Shown here: one piece after another, positions 16,336 to 25,129 of the stretch
Numbering within the stretch: position 1 is the stretch's first letter
How the letters are laid out: each line of letters opens with the position of its first letter
Source: Sciscionella sediminilitoris
Lineage (GTDB): Bacteria; Actinomycetota; Actinomycetes; Mycobacteriales; Pseudonocardiaceae
NCBI RefSeq assembly: GCF_000737195.2
Contig: NZ_JALM01000102.1
Location: 1-49,893 of the forward strand
DNA length: 49,893 nt
Reading direction: 5' to 3'
The notes under the pieces: generated by a model
Told to the model about the DNA's origin: nothing
Database searches by the model: none
The model's input: only the letters and a program-made list of their open reading frames with translations
Made by a program: the position numbers and the translations under genes

Positions 16336-17514
16336 ATGTCTTCGGAGAAGGTGCTGCGCGTCGGCATCGTCGGGCTGGAGTTCGGGGCCGAGTTCATTCC
16401 GATCTACCAGCGGCACCGCAACGCGGAGATGTACGCGATCTGTCAGCGTACCGAGTCGAAGCTCAACGAGGTCGGTGACCGCCACGGCGTGGACGTGCGC
16501 TACACCGACTACGAGCGGATGCTGGCCGATCCGAACATCGACCTCGTCCACATCAACACGCCGTTGCAGCTGCATGCCGACCAGGTCGTCGCCGCGCTGG
16601 AAGCAGGCAAGCACGTCGGCTGCACCATTCCGATGGCCACCTCGGTCGAGGACTGCCGCCGGATCGTCGAGGCACAGCGGCGGACCGGGCTGACCTACAT
16701 GATGATGGAAACCACGGTGTACAGCCGTGAATTCTTCTTCATCGAACAGAACTACCTGGACGGCAATCTCGGCAAGCTGCAGTTCTTCCGGTCCTCGCAC
16801 CACCAGGACATGACCGGCTGGCCGTCCTATTGGGACGGAATGCCGCCGATGTACAACGCGACGCACGCGATCAGCCCGACGCTGGCGCTGGCCGGGCATC
16901 AGGCCGAATACGTCCAGTGCCTCGGCTCCGGCTCGGTGTTCGACCGGATGAAAGACACCTACGGCTCGCCGCATGCGATCGAGTCGACGCATATCAAGTT
17001 CCTCGACAGTGACATCGCCGCCGAGGTCACCCGGCACCTGTGGGCGGTCGCCCGTGAATACCGCGAGAGTTTCGACGTCTACGGTTCGATCCGCACCTTC
17101 GAATGGGCCCAGACACAGGACGCCGCGCACGTGCTCTACCTCGGCGAGACACCCGAGCGGATCGAGGTACCCGACTTCGCGCAGCGGCTGCCCGAGGAGA
17201 TCCGCTCGTTCACCACCGCAGGCGTGTACACCGCGGACGGTGAGACCGAGCACCGTTCGTTCGTGCAGGGCGGCGGACACGGCGGCTCGCACCCGCATCT
17301 GGCGCATCGACTGCTGATGTCCGTGCTCGGAGAGGAACGCCCCTATCCGGACGCGGTGCAGGCCGCGAACATCACCTGCGCCGGAATCCTGTCCCACGAA
17401 TCCGCGCTCCGCGACGGCGAGCGCGTACACCTGCCGGACTGGACACTTTCCGACCGGAAACCGTATGTCGTGGAACTGGCGCAGGACGTCGAGCCGCCGT
17501 GGGCGAACGCTTGA
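16336..17514 (+). CDS. Gfo/Idh/MocA-family oxidoreductase
   Basis: A 392-residue protein with an N-terminal Rossmann domain (VGIVGLEFGAEF, residues 8-19) and a C-terminal alpha/beta domain. In canonical members the strand after AGKHV carries Glu-Lys-Pro, whose Lys is catalytic. Here that place reads AGKHVGCTIPMATS, so the Lys is replaced. The C-terminal domain keeps several His (HHQDMTGWP, GGGHGGSHPHLAHRL) that could serve instead. Relatives oxidise inositols and sugars, or 3-keto glycosides. Last gene of the operon, 16 bases after the SDR. Confidence 0.85.
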   Translation: MSSEKVLRVGIVGLEFGAEFIPIYQRHRNAEMYAICQRTESKLNEVGDRHGVDVRYTDYERMLADPNIDLVHINTPLQLHADQVVAALEAGKHVGCTIPMATSVEDCRRIVEAQRRTGLTYMMMETTVYSREFFFIEQNYLDGNLGKLQFFRSSHHQDMTGWPSYWDGMPPMYNATHAISPTLALAGHQAEYVQCLGSGSVFDRMKDTYGSPHAIESTHIKFLDSDIAAEVTRHLWAVAREYRESFDVYGSIRTFEWAQTQDAAHVLYLGETPERIEVPDFAQRLPEEIRSFTTAGVYTADGETEHRSFVQGGGHGGSHPHLAHRLLMSVLGEERPYPDAVQAANITCAGILSHESALRDGERVHLPDWTLSDRKPYVVELAQDVEPPWANA

Positions 17515-18163
17515 ACCCGCTTGGGATGAAGACGTCCATCGCCTTGCCTCTGTTTCTGTTCCGCCCCGGATGAGTCACGACCCGCTGCGGTGGTGGTGGG
17601 AGCGGCCCCAGGAGCGTGTCCCCATGTCGTCGTGAGGTCTTCAAGCACAACGACTCGATGGCAACTATCCGAAACCAGCTACAGAGACGGCCCAGAGAGA
17701 TCCAAGCGATGCCTCGATCGGAGGCGCAGCTGTGTACAGTGTTGTCAACTAAATGGCCGTGTCGGTTTACACGACGAAGTCGGGTATGAACGACGAGAAT
17801 TCGATCCCACACGTGCCGCTGGCTCGAGGTGTGCGACCGGGTGCATGTCTGTTGCATGCCGGTTGCAGGTCGAGCGGAACTGGAGCGGAATGATGTGCTG
17901 AAGGGGTGCGAGCTGTGTCGGAGTGCGCTCAACGGTAGAACTGCCAGGGAGGTCATCGCACTGCGCACGCCGCAGGTCCTCGCAGCGCTTGAACGTGCCA
18001 CGGTGGACAGTGCCTCCGCTGCGAAGCTGTTGGAGACGAGTATCGACCGGGTCGCTGCCGAGTTCGACTCCCGGTTAGGGAGCCCGGTCGTCCTGATTGC
18101 CATCGAGCGTGCCGCGCGGTCGCCGGAGCTCCGCCACGGTCGGCACCGACTTCTTCCGCGCCT
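17515..18163. other. 649-bp stretch without an intact gene
   Basis: No open frame here has a start, ribosome site and recognisable product together. A plus-strand frame from about 17895 reads through ALRTPQVLAALERATVDS, which looks protein-like but matches nothing I can name. It runs out at 18209, overlapping the next remnant. The 19-base repeat at 17920 lies inside. The stretch separates the sugar operon from the scarred segment and is probably junction debris. Confidence 0.5.
17920..17938 (+). repeat. direct repeat, left copy (19 bp)
   Basis: GGAGTGCGCTCAACGGTAG occurs exactly here and at 25130-25148, 7,210 bases apart in the same orientation. The 60-70 bases upstream are also alike in part (GCCGGTTG..GGT.GAGC..A.CTGGAG), so a longer diverged repeat ends in this core. 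Confidence 0.7.
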
Positions 18164-18403
18164 GTGCCTACGACTCCAACCGACACCGAAAAGGTTGCGT
18201 ACCAACTGATTTTCGACGTGCCTGCGCTCATCGAACACCTCTCGGGTGTTCTTCGCCTGCTTCCCGGGGACCTGATCTTCACCGGGACGCCCTCGGGCGT
18301 CGGTGTGGCGCGCAAGCCGCCGCTCTACCTCCAGCCGGGAGACGTTCTCGTCAGCTCGATCGAGGGCTTGGGTGAGATCTGCCAGCGGTTCGAGCGCGGC
18401 TGA
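18164..18403 (+). pseudogene. C-terminal fragment of a fumarylacetoacetate hydrolase family gene
   Basis: From about 18190 the frame reads VAYQLIFDVPALIEHL, then LLPGDLIFTGTPSGVG and LQPGDVLVSSIEGLGE before its stop. This is the end of an FAH-family protein, which cleaves or hydrates acylpyruvate-type compounds in aromatic breakdown. The first two thirds, with most metal ligands, are missing. The sequence upstream is unrelated, so this is a truncated relic. Confidence 0.75.
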
Positions 18404-18692
18404 GATCCGTCCAGTGGGCGAACAGACCACTTGACCGTCTGCTGGTGTGCATTCCGTCCACTGACAGCGGACCTTCTTGGTCAGGAAACTTCTTCTATGA
18501 AACGCATCTCGATCGCCTTCGGCGCCCCGAGGGATCCGGACGGTAGCTCGTGACTGAGTCGGTGCGGCGTACCGGTTGGCTCGTGGTCGCTCACGAGGCT
18601 TGGCAGGTCGGTGGGCTCGGTGCGGTCTCAGGGATACGACCTTGCCGACAGCGGACCGGGGTCGTGCAGGTCGTGCGCGATGTGGTTCGAGC
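18404..18692. other. 289-bp spacer between two gene remnants
   Basis: It contains only a tiny frame, ATG at 18497 to TGA at 18553 (MKRISIAFGAPRDPDGSS). This could be the start of a lost gene. I see no other structure. Confidence 0.4.
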
Positions 18693-19186
18693 ATGAGCGC
18701 CACTCCTGGTCCGTGGCCTGTCCTCGAAGTGCGCGAGAAGCCGCGACCCGTCCAGCTGATCACCGCAGAGCGGCTACAACGAGGGCGGCAGACGACAGTC
18801 CCTGCAACGCTCATGGCCGAGGTTGAGGCAACTGGCGTGATCGCGCGACGTAGCCAGCTTGCGGATCGAGGGGTGCGCGCCGGTCTGACCTCCATCGTCA
18901 CGGCTCGCTTGGCGAGCACGCTTGCACGTCATCCATTGGTGAACTGCCGGATCGACGGCGAAGAACGTGTCATGGGGCGGCGTCGACCTCGAGATCGTCG
19001 CGCAGGTCGCTCAGTTTCAGGACCGAGCAGGGCGCCGAAAAACTTCGTCCCGAGGACGTTTCCGGCGCACCGGTCCTACCGGTGAGCGTGACTGTCGACC
19101 ACTGCGTCGTCAACGGAGCGGCCCTGGCTGCGTTCCTGACCGACCTGTGCGGCGAGCTGGAGTCGCCCCTTGAGACGGGAGATTGA
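18693..19186 (+). pseudogene. remnant of a 2-oxoacid dehydrogenase E2 acyltransferase domain
   Basis: The first part (to about 18975) reads RPVQLITAERLQRGRQTTVP, then ATLMAEVEATGVIARRSQLA and RHPLVNCRIDGEE. That is the start of an E2 catalytic (2-oxoacid dehydrogenase acyltransferase) domain. The end, in another frame from about 19078, reads VSVTVDHCVVNGAALAAFL, the counterpart of the active-site DHRxxDG motif, here changed to DHCVVNG. The middle of the domain is largely absent and the frame shifts. Key residues and length are lost, so it cannot act as an acyltransferase. Confidence 0.7.
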
Positions 19187-19187
19187 G

Positions 19188-19371
19188 ATGCACCAAGAGA
19201 TCGAGGTTCCGGATCTCGGTGACGGTGTCACCGAGGGTTTCGTGCTCGAGTGGCTGAAGAAGGTCGGCGACCCGGCCGTAGAAGTCGCAGACACCGGCTG
19301 TTGGCACCCTCGTCGAAGCCGACAGCAGGGTGAAGGTCGGTCGACCCATCACCGTGCCGGAGCGATCCTGA
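19188..19371 (+). pseudogene. frameshifted lipoyl-domain start of an E2 gene
   Basis: MHQEIEVPDLGDGVTEGFVL begins a lipoyl domain, continuing EWLKKVGDP. A frame change near 19290 then leads to GTLVEADSRVKVGRPITVPE before TGA at 19369-19371. In an intact domain the second piece would carry the lipoylated Lys in a D-K-V turn; here the turn is altered. It follows the E2 remnant by one base. Both look like debris of a branched-chain-type dehydrogenase cluster. Confidence 0.65.
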
Positions 19372-19495
19372 CAGTCGCGATCGAGCGCACGAGATGCGAT
19401 GGGCAGCTTGCGCTGGCGAGAAGCCCCACATGTGGTTCCTGACCGCTGCGCAAATGGCCACCAACCGGTTTGCTGGTGTCGCACGAGGAGGATTC

Positions 19496-20575
19496 ATGAA
19501 GGAAGTAACGATCGACAACATCGACGACTTCGCGGCCGGGGCTGCCGTCCTGGGCGCCGGCGGCGGATGGGGTCCGTATGTCCCCATGTTGGTGGTCAAG
19601 GACGCGGTGAGGCGATACGGCCCCGTTCCCATCGTGGCGCCGGACGACCTGCCCGCCGATGGACTGGTGATCCCAGTCGGGGCTGGTGGCGCGCCGACCG
19701 CGCTCGTCGAGAGGATCTTCGAGGGCTCCGAGTGGCGAATCGCGGTCCGGGCACTCGAGAAGCGCCTCGGGCGCAAGGCGGTCGCGCTGATGGCCGCCGA
19801 GCTTGGTGGCGGCAACGCCGTCTTGCCTGTCGCCGCGGCTGCCGAGCTGGGTCTGCCGGTGATCGACGCCGACGGGATGCGTCGGTGCTTCCCCAAGGTC
19901 GAGATGACGCTCTGGCAGCTGGAAGGCGTGCCGGCTTCGCCGGGTGTGGTTGCCGACACGAAGGGCAATGTGGTGCTGATCGAAGGCGTCGACAACTACG
20001 AGGTCGAGCGGATCACCCGAGCGACGCTGGTCCAGATGGGGATGATGGCCGTAGCGGCGATGTACCCGATGACCGTAAAGCGCGCGCATGAAACCTCCAT
20101 CATCGGTTCGCTGACCTACTGCTACGAGATCGGCAAGCGCCTCCGCGCGGTCGCCGGTGGAGCCGGGAACGGCTACGACGACCTCCTGGAGTTCTGCGAG
20201 GGCAAGATCGTCTTCACCGGCAAGGTGATCGACCTCGAACGGCGCACCGAGGGCGGCTGGAATCTCGGCACCGTCACGCTCGAGCATTTGGCGGACTCCG
20301 ACCGGATCATGCGTCTGGACTTCCAGAACGAGAACCTGGTCGCGCTCGAGAACGGTCGCCCTGTCGTGACCAGCCCTGACCTGATCACGACCCTTGACGT
20401 GGAAACGGCACAAGCCGTGCTCACCGACGGCCTCGCCTACGGCCAGCGGCTGCACGTCCTGGCGACTCCGGCGCACGAGCGGTGGCGGACGCCCGAAGCC
20501 ATCGACCTGGTCGGGCCGCGCGCCTTCGGATACGACCTGGACTACGTCCACTTCTTTGAGGGAGCAATGGCATGA
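19496..20575 (+). CDS. DUF917-family protein
   Basis: A 359-residue protein of the DUF917 family, a group that includes S-methyl thiohydantoin desulfurase and sits beside hydantoinase/oxoprolinase genes. Typical parts are AVLGAGGGWGPYVPML near the N-terminus, MAAELGGGNAVLPVAAAAEL and PVIDADGMRRCFPKVEM. The ATG at 19496 has the strong ribosome site GAGGAGGA. The four-base overlap with the next gene (ATGA) suggests a two-subunit or two-step system. A function in opening or modifying a cyclic amide is likely; the substrate is unknown. Confidence 0.88.
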   Translation: MKEVTIDNIDDFAAGAAVLGAGGGWGPYVPMLVVKDAVRRYGPVPIVAPDDLPADGLVIPVGAGGAPTALVERIFEGSEWRIAVRALEKRLGRKAVALMAAELGGGNAVLPVAAAAELGLPVIDADGMRRCFPKVEMTLWQLEGVPASPGVVADTKGNVVLIEGVDNYEVERITRATLVQMGMMAVAAMYPMTVKRAHETSIIGSLTYCYEIGKRLRAVAGGAGNGYDDLLEFCEGKIVFTGKVIDLERRTEGGWNLGTVTLEHLADSDRIMRLDFQNENLVALENGRPVVTSPDLITTLDVETAQAVLTDGLAYGQRLHVLATPAHERWRTPEAIDLVGPRAFGYDLDYVHFFEGAMA

Positions 20576-22158
20576 AGGAGCTTCGAATCGGTATCGACGT
20601 CGGAGGGACGAACACCGACGTCGCTGTCGTCGATCAGGACGGCGATGTCCTGGCCTGGCGCAAGGCACCCACCTCGCCGGATGTGTTCGAGGGCATCCGG
20701 GCAGCTCTTGTCGGAGTGCTCTCAGAGGTCGACGGCACGGCGGTCGGACAAGTCATGCTGGGCACCACGCATCCGGTGAACGCCATCATCCGCCGGTCCG
20801 GACTCGGCCGTGTGGCACTTCTGCGGATCGGCGCTCCGGCCACCCTCGCAGTTCCGCCGTTCGCGGAGTGGCCGGAAGATCTCGTGGATGTCGTACGAGG
20901 CCCGGTAGAGATTGTTCGAGGAGGTCACGACGTCGATGGCCGCGTGTTTGTCCCCCTCGATGGTGAAGCCGTTACGAAGTTCGCTGAACTGTGTCGTGAC
21001 GTCGACGGCGTCGCGGTCGTAGCCATGAACTCGCCGATCAACGCCGACCACGAGCTCAAGGCGGTCGCGATCCTCCGGGGTGTACTCGGCGAGGACGCCA
21101 TGATCACTGCCTCCCACGAGGTCAGCGGAATCGGTCTCCTGGAGCGCGAGAACTCAGCGATCCTCAACAGCGCCCTCGTCGACGTCGCACGGACGGTCCG
21201 CGACGGCCTCACCGGCGCGCTGGCCGACCATGGCATCACCGCCGAGATGTTCTTCACGCAGAACGACGGAACCCTCATGACTGCGGACGAAGCCGTGCGT
21301 CGGCCGGTGATGACCATCGGATCCGGACCCACCAACTCCATGCGGGGAGCCGCCTACCTCTCGGGGGTCGACAACGCCATCGTCATGGATGTCGGCGGCA
21401 CTTCGACGGATGTCGGTCTGTTCGTCGATGGATTCCCCCGCGAGTCCGCACTGGCCGTCGAGGTCGGCGGCGTGCGTACCAACTACCGCATGGCCGACCT
21501 GATTTCGGTGGGAATCGGGGGCGGCACGATCGTCGGCTCGACGAGTCCGCCCCAGGTCGGCCCCGACAGCGTGGGCTACCGGATCACCGAGGATGCGCTC
21601 GTCTTCGGCGGAAACACACTCACTCTCAGCGACATCAGCGTGGCCTCCCGGCGAGCTCAGTTCGGCGATCCGTCGCTCGTGGGCCTCACCGACGATTCTG
21701 TGGAGGAGGTGCTGGCCCACGTCGACGAGCAGTTCGGCATCCTTGCCGACAGAATCAAGACCTCCCGAGGCGAACTGCCGCTGATCGCCGTGGGCGGGGG
21801 AGCCCACCTGATCCCAGACGCCATCCCTGGTGTGTCGAAGGTGATCCGGCACGACCTGTCTCCGGTCGCGAACGCCGTGGGAGCCGCCATCGCCGAGGCA
21901 TCGGGAACGGTCGACCGCGTTTACTCCTACGACGAGCACGGCCGGGAGAAGTGTCTGAACGAGGCGCGGAAGGCCGCGACAGCCGAGGCTGTCCGTGCCG
22001 GCGCGGACCCGAACCAGGTTCGCATCACCCGGATCTCGGAGATCCCGATGACCTACGTCCCAGGCGGGAGCGTCCGAGTTGCGGTCAAGGCGGTCGGACA
22101 GGTGCTTCGATCGGCCGCGGTACGACGACCACATACCGAATCGAGGCGGATCTGCTGA
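20572..22158 (+). CDS. hydantoinase/oxoprolinase family protein (HyuA-like)
   Basis: A 528-residue ATP-grasp-like/actin-fold protein of the HyuA family. It starts RIGIDVGGTNTDVAVVD, has VMLGTTHPVNAII, GSGPTNSMRGAAYLSG and VMDVGGTSTDVGLFVDG, which are the nucleotide-binding elements. The family cleaves hydantoins or oxoproline in an ATP-dependent manner. This is the shorter type found with DUF917 proteins. Family similarity seems to end at about residue 508 (VRVAVKAVG); the last 20 residues look like out-of-frame sequence. A small lesion near 22095 may have replaced the natural end. Confidence 0.87.
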   Translation: MKELRIGIDVGGTNTDVAVVDQDGDVLAWRKAPTSPDVFEGIRAALVGVLSEVDGTAVGQVMLGTTHPVNAIIRRSGLGRVALLRIGAPATLAVPPFAEWPEDLVDVVRGPVEIVRGGHDVDGRVFVPLDGEAVTKFAELCRDVDGVAVVAMNSPINADHELKAVAILRGVLGEDAMITASHEVSGIGLLERENSAILNSALVDVARTVRDGLTGALADHGITAEMFFTQNDGTLMTADEAVRRPVMTIGSGPTNSMRGAAYLSGVDNAIVMDVGGTSTDVGLFVDGFPRESALAVEVGGVRTNYRMADLISVGIGGGTIVGSTSPPQVGPDSVGYRITEDALVFGGNTLTLSDISVASRRAQFGDPSLVGLTDDSVEEVLAHVDEQFGILADRIKTSRGELPLIAVGGGAHLIPDAIPGVSKVIRHDLSPVANAVGAAIAEASGTVDRVYSYDEHGREKCLNEARKAATAEAVRAGADPNQVRITRISEIPMTYVPGGSVRVAVKAVGQVLRSAAVRRPHTESRRIC

Positions 22159-22586
22159 CCCGGGGCGCGGGGACCTGGTCCTGGATGGTGTCGTCGTCCT
22201 CGACGGCGCAGCGATCAAGTTCGCCGGGCCTCTGGGACTGCCGTGTCCACGTCACGGGCCGCACCGGGATCGAGAGCACTCAGTTCGCCTTCACCGACCT
22301 GGCGCTGCGAGCCGTGCCCGAGCTCCGCGCGGCTCTCGACGCGGTGGTGACCTCAGTACGCGAGCTCCGCGGCCTCGGCATCGCTCCGGCCAAGGCGGTC
22401 GAGGAGGGTGTGATCGACGGTCTTGCGATCTACGGCCGGAGCAGGGCTGAGCCCGGCAGGAGGACATGCCGACCTCCACGAGATGCGCTCGAGTGGGTGC
22501 ACCAGCTCGCGGCCAAGGCCGGTGAGCGAAGCCCCCGAGTCCGCGAGCACAGTTCCTCGCGCGCGGCAGCCGGAAGGAGAACACAC
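22159..22586 (+). pseudogene. 428-bp degenerate coding stretch
   Basis: Protein-like text appears in different frames. DLVLDGVVVLDGAAIKFAG (about 22172-22228) is in one, and the segment FTDLALRAVPELRAALDAVV with GIAPAKAVEEGVIDGLAIYG (about 22290-22440) is in another. No start or stop pattern makes a single gene. The first piece is vaguely like the opening strands of an amidohydrolase, but I do not assign it. The last bases hold the ribosome site of the RidA-like gene. Confidence 0.45.
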
Positions 22587-22963
22587 GTGAAGGTGCCGGT
22601 CACCGCAGCGGAGATGGACCATCCCATCCCGCTCAACCCTGGCGTCCTAACCAACGGCTTCTTGTTCACCTCGGGGTTTGGTCCCCAGGATCCGTCGACA
22701 GTGTCGATGCCGGACGGCATCAGGGAGCAGACGCGTGCGACACTCGCCAACGTGAAGCCGGTGCTCGCCGATGCGGGACTGGGCCTCAGTGATGTCGTGA
22801 AGGTCGCCAGCTACCTCCGCGAAATCGACCGGGACTTCGCTGCCTGCAACGAGGTCTACGCCGGGGTAATGCCGGACCCTGTCCGGCGCGCGCGACTGTC
22901 GGGGCGGATCTGATCCAGGGAATCTTGGTCGAGAACGAGGTCCTGGCAGCCCTCCGAACCTGA
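22587..22963 (+). pseudogene. RidA/YjgF-family gene broken by a frameshift
   Basis: From the GTG at 22587, with GGAAGGAGA just before, the frame reads like a RidA protein: GVLTNGFLFTSGFGPQDP, RATLANVKPVLADAGLGLSD and VVKVASYLREI. Near 22882, after MPDP, it leaves the family pattern and stops at 22911-22913. A neighbouring frame resumes exactly with ATVGADLIQGILVENEV and ends at 22961-22963. Loss of a single base would explain this. RidA proteins hydrolyse reactive enamines and imines, which would suit a pathway handling cyclic amides. A sequencing error is the alternative. Confidence 0.75.
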
Positions 22964-23032
22964 GGAGGACCTTCGGCGACCGGGCGCGGGAGATACCCGA
23001 CGAGACCGGACGTGGCGGCGAAGGGTAAGTAG

Positions 23033-24649
23033 ATGTCTGTCGTACTGAGCCAGCTCCTCGCGCTAGGCCGTCTTGACCCGTATACCGTGGTGGCTGGCGC
23101 CAATGGGCTGGATGCGCAGGTGACGGGGGTGCGGCCGGGGGAGTCGGTATCCGCTCTGGGATCGGTGCCGGTGGGCAGCCTGATCGTGTTCACGCGCGAG
23201 CAGCTGCCGCTCGACAGTCCCACGGCCGATCTCGCGGTCCGATTCGCTGTTGCTTCATCCGCTGCCGGCATCATCACGGAGACGCCTCTCCACGGTGTCG
23301 CGCTCTCGACGATAAGACTGGCGGATCGGCACGGGCTGGCCGTCATCACGGCCCAGGGGATCGACCAAAGCGCCGTTGTCCAAGCCATGGACGCGGACGT
23401 GCGCGCACCCGAGGTGGTCGGGTCCGGTCTTGTCGCCCGTGTTCTCGAGAAGCTGGAGTGCAAGAGCGGCTCCGCGCCTGTCGTGCTCGGAGTGCTTCGC
23501 GACGTCCTGGCCGCGCGCGTAGGACTCCTCGATGGCTCGGGACGTGTGATCGAGGGCGATGACCTGTTCTTCGACCTCCGATCCGATGAGAATCCTGCTC
23601 CGCCGCTCCCAGACCCCATCGTGAGCGCCCTCGCGGTGTCTCATCCAGCTCCGCAGACCATCGACCTCACGAACGGCTACATCGCGCTCCATCCAGTGGT
23701 CGTGCCGCCACGAGCGCGCGCGGAGCTGTGGTTCGGTGTCTACGCCCCCACAAGTGCTGGTCTGCTCCGGAGATCGGTTCGCCAGGCGCTCTCCATCGGG
23801 GCGTGGGCGTTCACCGCTGACTTGACAGCTAGATCACTGGCGAACGAGCTGGAGAGCCGAGACCGGAGCATGCTCCTCTCGGAGATCCTCGAGCACCCGG
23901 AGTCGATCTCGCGTCGGACTGCCGAGCGAGCGGCTGTTCTCGGTTGGCCACTCTTCGGTTGGCACACGGTTGTTCATGTGTCGCTCCCAGCCGGCGATCC
24001 GGCAGATCTGCCACCCGGTACCGGGCGCGACTTGGAAGCGGCCCTGGCGGACGCGGGTCTCGAGGTGTCGGTCGTCGATCGTCCCGATGGTTGGGTCTGC
24101 TGGCTGACCGACGAGGTCGCTCCAGACAGTGCTGAAGCGAGGACTCTGGCGGGCAAGGTGCGAGCAGGGCTCCTTGCCGTCGAGAGTGACAACGACGGCA
24201 TTCGCCTCTGCGCCGGGATCGGTACACCGGCGCAAGGCCCTGAAGGCCTGGCGAAGTCGCTCCGGGAGGCGCGGAGATCCGGACTGTTGGCTGCGTCGAG
24301 GGAGACCATGGCAGCCGTTGAACGAACCGACCGGGTGGGGCTGAGCCGAGTGCTCTTTGCCTGGTACTCCTACCAACCGGCCCGCGATATCACGATGTCG
24401 GTGCTTCAGCCTCTGCACGATGCCGACCCGTCCGGCCAACTCGTGCGTACCCTGGCCTGCTACCTCGACTATGAATCGTCAGTGACCGACACGGCCGCCG
24501 TGCTGGGCGTGCATCGCAACACGATCGTCAAGCGCCTCGGTCGGATCAAGTCGGTCCTCGGCATCGATCTGACCGACCCGATCGACCGTCTGGCAGCCCA
24601 TTTGGCCACCAGGGCTGAACAGCTGGCGGACCTGGACGGGCCGGGCTGA
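23033..24649 (+). CDS. PucR-family transcriptional regulator
   Basis: A 538-residue regulator with three parts. An N-terminal PucR sensor domain (about 5-125, LSQLLALGRLDPYTVVAG) is followed by a GGDEF-like middle region. A C-terminal HTH_30 DNA-binding domain ends it, with DTAAVLGVHRNTIVKRLGRI near residue 490-510. Members activate purine, hydantoin or amide catabolism genes. Placed 70 bases after the RidA-like gene on the same strand, it probably regulates the DUF917-HyuA cluster. The gene is intact and of normal length. Confidence 0.88.
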   Translation: MSVVLSQLLALGRLDPYTVVAGANGLDAQVTGVRPGESVSALGSVPVGSLIVFTREQLPLDSPTADLAVRFAVASSAAGIITETPLHGVALSTIRLADRHGLAVITAQGIDQSAVVQAMDADVRAPEVVGSGLVARVLEKLECKSGSAPVVLGVLRDVLAARVGLLDGSGRVIEGDDLFFDLRSDENPAPPLPDPIVSALAVSHPAPQTIDLTNGYIALHPVVVPPRARAELWFGVYAPTSAGLLRRSVRQALSIGAWAFTADLTARSLANELESRDRSMLLSEILEHPESISRRTAERAAVLGWPLFGWHTVVHVSLPAGDPADLPPGTGRDLEAALADAGLEVSVVDRPDGWVCWLTDEVAPDSAEARTLAGKVRAGLLAVESDNDGIRLCAGIGTPAQGPEGLAKSLREARRSGLLAASRETMAAVERTDRVGLSRVLFAWYSYQPARDITMSVLQPLHDADPSGQLVRTLACYLDYESSVTDTAAVLGVHRNTIVKRLGRIKSVLGIDLTDPIDRLAAHLATRAEQLADLDGPG

Positions 24650-24659
24650 GGACTTCGCA

Positions 24660-24699
24660 AGATCACCCCAGGCTTGCGACGCCTCGGTCCGCGTGATCT
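24660..24699. terminator. weak hairpin after the PucR gene
   Basis: AGATCAC (24660-24666) pairs with GTGATCT (24693-24699), and inside them AGGC (24670-24673) pairs with GCCT (24681-24684). It starts 10 bases past the PucR stop. There is no T-run, so it is only a candidate. Confidence 0.3.
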
Positions 24700-24753
24700 C
24701 GAGACCTGCTGAGTCCGGCTATGTGCCCTTCGCACGTTCAAGGGCAATCCCCT

Positions 24754-25050
24754 GTGACCGAGGAGGGTCCCCTCGCTGGCAAGACCATCACCTACGTCGG
24801 CGGAGTTCCCGGAGTCGTGCTTCTGGATGGGATCGCCCGATGGCTCACGACCGCGCTCGACGAGCTGGGCGCGACCGTGGTGAACGTCTACCAACTGAAC
24901 GCGCAGAACCAGTTCGGCCTCGGCGCCGCCAACCAGCGAAAGAGGCCGGCATTCCGGTATCCAGGCCCCGCACACGCCGGGATCGTCCGCACGACATCCA
25001 GGACGGCAATTCCGGGAGCCGCCAAGCCAGACACTCCGTCGGTCTGCTGA
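24754..25050 (+). pseudogene. short unrecognised coding fragment
   Basis: A GTG at 24754 opens a 98-residue frame with PLAGKTITYVGGVPGVVLLD, then IARWLTTALDELGATVVNVY. This looks like the first strands and helices of a nucleotide-binding or CoA-transferase-like fold, but I cannot name the family. After about residue 60 the frame becomes Arg/Pro-rich and loses protein character. It is probably the 5' end of a gene cut off at the nearby junction. Confidence 0.4.
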
Positions 25051-25129
25051 TCGGGTCGGGGTGGCCGATGGGTCTGCCTGTTTCACGCCGGTTGTGGGTG
25101 GAGCAGAGCTGGAGAGGCGTGAACGTGTT

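Noticed and set aside
17920-17950. Possible tRNA gene (GCTCAACGGTAGAAC looks like a D-arm)
   Set aside because: No anticodon arm, T-arm or matching acceptor strand follows within 80 bases. It is kept only as a repeat.
17372-18919. 515-residue open frame on the minus strand
   Set aside because: It overlaps the end of the Gfo/Idh gene and the FAH and E2 remnants, all of which read on the plus strand. Its translation is Ser/Arg-rich without a recognisable domain.
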